From: Ochromonadaceae sp. CCMP2298 | Lineage: Eukaryota > Sar > Synurophyceae > Ochromonadales > Ochromonadaceae | Length of the DNA stretch: 11,193 nucleotides | Assembly: GCA_026770595.1 (NCBI GenBank) | Contig: MU634601.1 | Coordinates: forward strand, 1-11,193 | Direction: 5' to 3' | Shown here: piece after piece, positions 6,884 through 11,193 of the stretch | How positions within the stretch are numbered: position 1 is the first letter of the stretch | How the letters are laid out: each line of letters starts with the position of its first letter | Program-made: the position numbers and the translations under genes | The notes under the pieces: generated by a model | Seen by the model: only the letters and a program-made list of their open reading frames with translations | The model's database searches: none | Told to the model about the DNA's origin: nothing

Positions 6884-7960
6884 TTAAGCCATGGCCTGTC
6901 TCAGCATAGACTTCTGCTTGTCGTCAAAGGTCCTGGGAAAGCTTATACTTAATGTGACGTAGAGGTCGCCCTTGCGGCCGCCCTTGATGGGCATGCCTTC
7001 TCCCTTGATCTTCATCACCTGCGCGCAGTGCGTTACGTCCTGCTTATTGATCTTCACCAGGTGTCCATCCAGGTGGGGGAGGGTTCTGGAGAATCCTACG
7101 AGTGACTCGAGCAGGGAGATGGTGTACTCTATGTGGAGGTCGTCGTTGGTGCGGAGGAAGATGGGGTCTTCTACTTGCTGCACGACGAAGACCAGGTCTC
7201 CCGCAATATGGCCAACGGCCTCGTCCGCAACACTCTCGAAGCGAATCTGGTCCCCTGCCTTCATGCCTGCCTGGATGTCCACTGTGAGCTGGATCTCCTC
7301 CTCCTCGGTCATACCATTGGGGCATGCCTTGCAGGGGGACTTCCAGGCCTTACCACGAGCAACGCAGGAGGGATCGGCCACCTGCACCTGCTGCACGAAG
7401 CCGGGCGCCAGTTGCTGCATGCGGATCTTTACACCCGGCCCCTGGCACTCCTTTGAGCTCCGCTGGCAGCTGTTGGCCTCTGCGCACATAACCTGCCGCG
7501 TGTAGGAGACGTCCAGTACCTCGCCCAGGTACAGCTGGCGCAGCGACACGCGGACCGGGATCTGCACCTCCGGCGTGCGAGCCTCCTGCTGCTGCCGCTG
7601 CTGGCCGCCAAAGCCGCCAAAGCCGAACTGCTCAAATATGCTGAAGGGGTCGTGCTGCGGCGTGTTCTCCCGCTGCTCCTGCTTTTTCACGGCATCCTCG
7701 CCGCCGGAGTTGTACACTTTCCGCTTGTCCGGGTCTGACAGCACATCGTACGCCACAGATAACTCGGCGAACTTGTCCACAGCGTCTGCTGCAGGATTCT
7801 TGTCGGGGTGGTACTTCAAGCTCAGTTTGCGGTAGGCCTTTTTGATCTCCGCCTGGGTCGCCGACTTCGTCACCGACAGTATTTTGTAGTAATCCTTGCC
7901 CGCCAGCGCCAGTACCAGGTACGCCAGGAGCACCAAGAACTGGAGAGGCTGAGCCGCCAT
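6884..7960 (-). CDS. ERdj3/DNAJB11-like luminal DnaJ co-chaperone
   Basis: Intronless, 358 aa. Residues 1-21 form a signal peptide ([18 protein letters not shown]), placing the J-domain in the ER lumen. The J-domain (about 22-88) has KDYYKIL, the HPD motif at 51-53 that stimulates Hsp70/BiP ATPase, and [12 protein letters not shown] short Phe/Gly linker (FGFGGFGG, 112-119) precedes the substrate-binding C-terminal domains. Instead of four CxxCxGxG zinc motifs, the cysteine insert is reduced to Cys159, 165, 172, 199, 210 and 213, as in ERdj3/Scj1-type proteins. The block [19 protein letters not shown] and [17 protein letters not shown] match the second C-terminal domain. There is no KDEL-like retention signal; the protein ends RQAMA. 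An upstream in-frame Met (8182) would add 74 non-family residues in front of the signal peptide, so the Met at 7960 is chosen. It is divergent with the PPIL6 gene. Confidence 0.93.
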   Translation of the reverse strand: MAAQPLQFLVLLAYLVLALAGKDYYKILSVTKSATQAEIKKAYRKLSLKYHPDKNPAADAVDKFAELSVAYDVLSDPDKRKVYNSGGEDAVKKQEQRENTPQHDPFSIFEQFGFGGFGGQQRQQQEARTPEVQIPVRVSLRQLYLGEVLDVSYTRQVMCAEANSCQRSSKECQGPGVKIRMQQLAPGFVQQVQVADPSCVARGKAWKSPCKACPNGMTEEEEIQLTVDIQAGMKAGDQIRFESVADEAVGHIAGDLVFVVQQVEDPIFLRTNDDLHIEYTISLLESLVGFSRTLPHLDGHLVKINKQDVTHCAQVMKIKGEGMPIKGGRKGDLYVTLSISFPRTFDDKQKSMLRQAMA

Positions 7961-8075
7961 CTTGTCGTCCAGTGTCTGATTTCTCACAGATCTCGCACAG
8001 TCACCCAATATCTGTGCCCTAAATTGCGCTGGAATCGAAGTTCTTATTGTGCGGTGGGTCTGTCTGGTCCCCTTC

Positions 8076-8106
8076 AAGTCCCTCGGAGCGGTTTCGGCGC
8101 TGGGGC
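8076..8106 (-). repeat. 31-bp element, copy 5' of DnaJ (inverted relative to copy at 8612)
   Basis: On the minus strand it begins GCCCCAGCGCCGAAACCGCT and ends GGGACTT. It matches 8612-8642 at 30 of 31 positions in the opposite orientation. It lies 116 bp upstream of the DnaJ ATG, in the same orientation to that gene as the other copy has to the PPIL6 gene. Confidence 0.9.
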
Positions 8107-8573
8107 AAAAAAAGGAGCTGGAAGCCACAAAAAAGTTCCCAGGTTGCGAACGGATGACAAAACTAAGACGCCGGGAGGTCATTTTGCCATATATCCGACG
8201 ACAATAAACACGACACGCCTACTTTTGGCGGCACACTTTCACTGTGTTTGGCGATAGATCGCGCTCATCATTCATCTGGTGCGTTCGCCAGGAGTGCCAG
8301 TGCACCCGTGGACGCATTTGGCTGACTCCTGCTCGGCTCTGCGCACTCTGGACATCTCTGGAGGGATTGAGCGTTGAAAGGTAGGTGACCGCGCGCGTGA
8401 ACAGTCAGCACGTGCGCAGTTTCAGTTTATAATACCCACGCACTCGCGATGCCTTCACATATCTCATTTTAAATTCGCACCATCTCAGCCAGAGAGAACC
8501 TCTGCCCTAATAAATATGCGTTGATCATGTGTAATAAAGTTCTAACTGTGCATATACGGCGATGTTCTTCGTC

Positions 8574-8594
8574 TCCCAAACTTTTGGGGACCAC
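8574..8594 (+). repeat. TCCCA..TTTTTGG.GACCAC motif 5' of PPIL6
   Basis: This 21-bp stretch matches 10844-10864 at 18 of 21 positions. The core CTTTTGGGGACCAC (8581-8594) also recurs inverted at 8684-8697 (GTGGTCCCTAAAAG, 13 of 14). Confidence 0.65.
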
Positions 8595-8611
8595 AAGTTT
8601 TGCGCGCTGGA

Positions 8612-8642
8612 GCCCCAGCGCCGAAACCGCTCCGAAGGACTT
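8612..8642 (+). repeat. 31-bp element, copy 5' of the PPIL6 gene
   Basis: Plus-strand copy of the element at 8076-8106, with one mismatch. The pair spans 567 bp as inverted termini, and TTC borders both outer ends (8073-8075 and 8643-8645). Confidence 0.9.
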
Positions 8643-8933
8643 TTCGCCAGCAGATGTTCTTCGAAAACGTATGGGACAAAAAAGTGGTCCCTAAAAGTTG
8701 CACGCGAAACAGATCATGGGAAACTGGATGAAACCGTTTCATGACTTTACTTTGGCGAGGAGCATGCCAGCAGATCTCCTTTGATCTGTCCTGCGCGCTT
8801 CCCAGAACTCTCCAGCGCTCCAAGGACACCCATATCCGCAGCTGAGGCGAGGACCCTGAACTTCAGAGCACAGCACCGAGATTCCCAGTTTGCCTCTGAG
8901 TGCGTGAGTCCCCGCTCCACTCCATTGCCCATC

Positions 8934-9904
8934 ATGGTTGTCTTCAAAGTTCTTGGCAGCGTCCACGAGACGGAGGTCTTCTTCTGCCATGCTATCGCCC
9001 AGGTAAGCCTCGGCAGCTTTCGCCACACCGATTGCGGCCGCCCTCTAAAATATTCTATACTCCGTTAACCATATGCGCGCACAATCTGCAGAAAATCGCA
9101 AGTAGCTTGGAAGACTGCAAGGTGACGATGGAGGTCATGTTCGAGGTGGACTTCTTCATAAAGATGAGAGAGATGAGCAAGATAAACAGTGCCCTCATAC
9201 ATCACAAGGCATCCCATATCGTGTTCCGCGACGACAAAGTCATTGGCGATGTGAAGGCGTTGACGGCCATGGCGCTGAAAGAATACGGCATACTGGACGC
9301 GGAGGTGAACAACACCATCCTGTTCAACAGACTGGTGCGAGAGAATTCATACGATATGATGAAGGCACGGAACCGCCCCGTCGTTTACATGAAGTTCGCG
9401 AATTCGGGCATCACACGGGAAAGCTTTGGCGTTTTACAGATTGAGCTATTTTCGGAGCTCTGCCCCAAGGCTTGCGAGAACTTCAAATTTCTATGCGAGG
9501 GGGTGGGCATTGATCCAAACGTTATTTCGTACAAGAATTGCCGCGTGCACCGTATTGTGAAGAACGGATGGATCCAGACGGGTGACGTTATAGACGGCTC
9601 GGGGGCCAACTCAACAGCGGTGCTGGACTTGACAGAGATCGTGCCCGACGAGAGCTTCTCAGTGGACTTTGGCTTCTTCGCAGGCGGCGTTGTGGGCTTC
9701 GCGAACGACGGGTCGCACAGCAGTGGCTCTCAGTTCTTCATCACAATGGGTCCTGCCGAGTGGATGAACAAAAACTTCGTGGGTATTGGGAGAGTGCTGC
9801 AGGGCTTCTCCACACTGCGACAGCTCAATATACAGCCCACTAGCAACCAGAGTCCCGTCGGCAACCTCGTCATCGAAGATTGCGGCACCACCCAGATAGA
9901 GTAG
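8934..9904 (+). CDS. PPIL6-type cyclophilin (two exons)
   Basis: CDS 8934-9002 joined to 9092-9904, giving 293 aa, with an 89-bp GT-AG intron (GTAAGC donor, TTAAC branch-like site at 9065-9069, CTGCAG acceptor). Exon 1 begins MVVFKVLGSVHETEVFFCHA. An alternative unspliced start at 8900 would replace this with an unrelated peptide. An N-terminal region of about 115 residues precedes the cyclophilin domain (about 119-293), the arrangement of PPIL6. The signature HRIVKNGWIQTGD (176-188) is close to that of animal PPIL6. Against human CypA, Arg55 (R177), Gln63 (Q185), Ala101 (A227), Phe113 (F239) and Trp121 (W247) are kept, while Phe60, Met61 and His126 are replaced by Gly182, Trp183 and Phe252. 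PPIL6 shows the same changes, so classical isomerase activity may be weak. In animals PPIL6 is linked to ciliated cells; a ciliary role here is an inference. Confidence 0.88.
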
Positions 9905-10044
9905 TCCTCTCTTCGAATGAGGTGGTCTGGATCTTTCAGGCAGCGGTCTTAAGTACGCCATCTAACATACTGCGCCCCTGTATTTTAAAATTTTAAACGC
10001 CTTTAAATAAGAGCATATACCATACCAACCTTTGAAACTGAAGC
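9905..10044. other. Short convergent 3' region between PPIL6 and SOD-like genes
   Basis: 140 bp between convergent stops. An AT-rich core at 9980-10020 contains TTTTAAAATTTTAAA and an AAATAAG that could be a variant polyadenylation signal for the PPIL6 gene. Confidence 0.45.
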
Positions 10045-10690
10045 TTACGAGGAGGCGATGCCAACAACGCCGCCGGCAGTCCGCTGCCCGGAGTTGCCCG
10101 TGCTCAGTGAGTACTCATGCCCGCCCCGGCCCAAGTCGTCCTCGCTCGACTTGATAACTATTGAGCGTCCAATAATGGAGTGCGGGCCGATCAGCTTAAT
10201 TAGTCTATCCTCGAGGTTCACATTTGCCACGCCGGACTCGTCCGCCTCGATGTTCCCCAGGTCTCCCACCATCCGCTCCTCGTCGTCGGGAGAGCCGTGG
10301 TTGCGGCCGAAGGGGTTGAAGATGCCCCCCGCAGTTACAAAGCCCTCCGTAAAATCACCGAACACGTGGATGTGCAGGCCGTGCTTGCCCTACATAAGGT
10401 GTTTGGGGGTAATGCAAGGATGAGAGACAGAGCACAGTTGTCAGCGACGCAGGATGGGACTCTATCTCACCGGCGTCAGGCCCTTGATAGATCCGTCAAT
10501 GCTAGTAGGAGCCTCCTCCTGGGCCTAACATCACAGGGTTGGAATTTCGAGAGCGAGTTAGAAGCGGATGGGAAGGCAGAGGTCGAAGTGGAGATCACAA
10601 CCACGAAAACGTCGTCAGTTGGCGTACCTGGTGCAGGATCAGGGTTCCGTAGATTCCCTCCCCGCCGATGACAGCGCAGCACCTTGCCAT
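10045..10690 (-). CDS. Cu/Zn superoxide dismutase-like protein lacking key metal ligands (three exons)
   Basis: CDS complement of 10628-10690, 10471-10524 and 10045-10389, giving 153 aa, the usual length of cytosolic Cu/Zn SOD. GT-AG introns of 103 and 81 bp both fall in phase 0. It has family blocks GLTPGKHGLHIHVFGD, FNPFGRNHGSP, VGDLGN, GPHSIIGR, DDLGRGGHE and TGNSGQR, and aligns to human SOD1 without gaps from His46 to the end. His46, His48, His71 and Asp83 (human numbers) are present (H45, H47, H70, D82 here), as is Arg143 (R142). However, the bridging His63 is Ile62, His80 is Met79, His120 is Ile119, and the disulfide Cys57 and Cys146 are Phe56 and Gly145. It therefore cannot form the normal Cu or Zn site. 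Intact frame and splice sites argue against a pseudogene. There is no CxxC domain or CxC tail, so it is not CCS. There is no signal peptide. Confidence 0.9.
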
Positions 10691-10906
10691 TGTAAGAAGT
10701 CAACCGCGAGAGGAGATTGGCGGACAGAGTAACACAGAGCTCGAGAAAAGGGAGTAACACAGAGTAAACATCTTCCCACAAAAGAAGTCTGCGGCTGCAA
10801 AAATCGGGCCAGGGACCTGACCCGAGGGAATTTGGGAAAAAAGTCCCATATTTTTGGCGACCACAGTGCTTTTGAACTGAAAAGATCTTGAGGTCGCGCG
10901 TCTTGG
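10691..10906. promoter_or_regulatory. 5' flank of the SOD-like gene
   Basis: 216 bp upstream of the SOD-like start. It holds a 13-bp direct repeat GAGTAACACAGAG (10727-10739, 10752-10764), a near-perfect 22-bp palindrome at 10804-10825, an A-tract inverted repeat GGGAAAAAAGTCCC (10834-10847) and the TCCCA..GACCAC motif at 10844-10864 shared with the PPIL6 5' flank. Confidence 0.5.
10727..10764. repeat. GAGTAACACAGAG direct repeat
   Basis: Two identical 13-bp copies at 10727-10739 and 10752-10764, 25 bp apart start to start, about 40-75 bp upstream of the SOD-like ATG. Confidence 0.85.
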
Positions 10907-11193
10907 TCAGCATTCGTGGTGCCTCTGCTGGTGCGCAGGCAGAATCTCCCGCCGGCAGTGCCCGTATTGCACTCGACCGATCGTGCCGTCGCGCAGCTGC
11001 AGCTCAAGCCGTCCTGCTCGCAGCTTGTCCCGTACAGCGAAGAAGGTACTGGTCGATTCTCCAGCCGACAGCGAAGAAGGTGATCAACACGGCACCGAAG
11101 CCACCCAAAGCCAACTGCCAGTCTCTCACTGGCAGTGATTTTGTTGGCGATCGAGCCGTTTCGAGTCCCTGGCCCGAAATGGGAATCCTGGCC
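10907..11193 (-). CDS. Uncertain partial coding region with one membrane segment (5' end outside window)
   Basis: On the minus strand one frame is open from the right edge to a TGA at 11004-11006 (62 codons). It includes a hydrophobic segment, WQLALGGFGAVLITFFAVGW followed by RIDQYLL, that looks like a single transmembrane helix. A second frame, open from about 11083 to a TGA at 10907-10909, has no Met but a credible soluble sequence (RDKLRAGRLELQLRDGTIG). A 14-bp direct repeat (11034-11047 and 11068-11081), spaced 34 bp, encodes TFFAV in the first frame at one copy and in the second frame at the other, so a 34-bp event would link the two. Either the gene ends at 11004, or it was frameshifted, or the second frame is a separate terminal exon. 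I recognise no family. It would be on the same strand as the SOD-like gene. Confidence 0.35.
11114..11136. repeat. Perfect hairpin ACTGCCAGT / ACTGGCAGT
   Basis: Nine-base arms at 11114-11122 and 11128-11136 are exact reverse complements around a CTCTC loop. It lies inside the uncertain partial coding region. Confidence 0.85.

Larger units (their letters stand above)
7961..8933. promoter_or_regulatory. Large divergent intergenic region between DnaJ and PPIL6 genes
   Basis: 973 bp with no supported gene. It includes inverted 31-bp elements at 8076-8106 and 8612-8642, A-tract inverted repeats at 8120-8139 and 8673-8691, an E-box-like CACGTG at 8409-8414, and a TATA-like TTTATAATA at about 8426-8434. 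GTAGGTGACC near 8382 looks like a splice donor and could belong to an untranslated 5' exon. Short ORFs here have no family resemblance. Confidence 0.5.

Noticed and set aside
7961-8182. Upstream Met at 8182 as start of the DnaJ protein
   Set aside because: It adds 74 residues unlike the family ahead of a typical signal peptide and includes the 31-bp dispersed element.
8900-9091. ATG at 8900 as start of the cyclophilin without an intron
   Set aside because: It would run through a sequence with a clear GTAAGC donor, branch-like TTAAC and CTGCAG acceptor, and would replace the family-like VVFKVLGSV start with unrelated residues.
10045-10690. SOD-like gene as a copper chaperone for SOD (CCS) or a pseudogene
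   Set aside because: There is no N-terminal MxCxxC domain or CxC tail, and length, frame, splice sites and most family blocks are intact.
1-11193. tRNA, rRNA, riboswitch or prokaryotic mobile element signals
   Set aside because: No cloverleaf, rRNA segment, transposase motif or bacterial regulatory site was found on reading both strands; a covariance-model scan was not possible here.

Overview
This window is nuclear DNA from a eukaryote, most likely a gene-dense, GC-rich protist. The evidence is GT-AG introns of about 77-190 bp inside conserved genes, no bacterial operons or Shine-Dalgarno sites, ER and secretory proteins, and a PPIL6-type cyclophilin, a family associated with motile cilia. 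The CobW-type protein has a His/Cys 'CTDPTHNHDH' repeat insert like those in algal homologues. Its N-terminus resembles the signal peptide plus Phe motif (SAMA-FS) used for import into secondary plastids of the stramenopile/cryptophyte type. A ciliated, possibly photosynthetic, alga-like protist is therefore my best inference; the species is not identifiable.

Layout, left to right: (1) the 5' part of an unrecognised coiled-coil/low-complexity protein on the minus strand (1-824), running off the left edge; (2) an intronless 144-aa orphan on plus (1206-1640); (3) a six-exon secreted C69-family dipeptidase on minus (2102-4512), whose introns are full of tandem repeats; (4) a three-exon CobW/ZNG1-type zinc-handling GTPase on plus (4780-6747); (5) an intronless ERdj3-like DnaJ co-chaperone on minus (6884-7960); (6) a two-exon PPIL6-type cyclophilin on plus (8934-9904); (7) a three-exon Cu/Zn superoxide dismutase-like protein on minus (10045-10690) that has lost three of seven metal ligands and both disulfide cysteines; (8) an uncertain partial coding region with a membrane segment on minus at the right edge.

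The first seven genes alternate strand strictly, giving three divergent promoter regions (825-1205, 4513-4779, 7961-8933) and three convergent 3' regions (1641-2101, 6748-6883, 9905-10044). Several 5' flanks carry related short sequences: a 31-bp near-identical element in inverted orientation between DnaJ and the PPIL6 gene, and A-tract-centred inverted repeats 5' of DnaJ, PPIL6 and SOD. The genes do not form one pathway. Protein folding (DnaJ, cyclophilin), metal handling (CobW, SOD-like) and secretory proteolysis (C69) are simply neighbours.

The points most worth following up are the metal-site-deficient SOD homologue, the related introns 2 and 3 in the C69 gene (introner-like), the stop-free repeat intron 1 of that gene, and the 31-bp inverted element.
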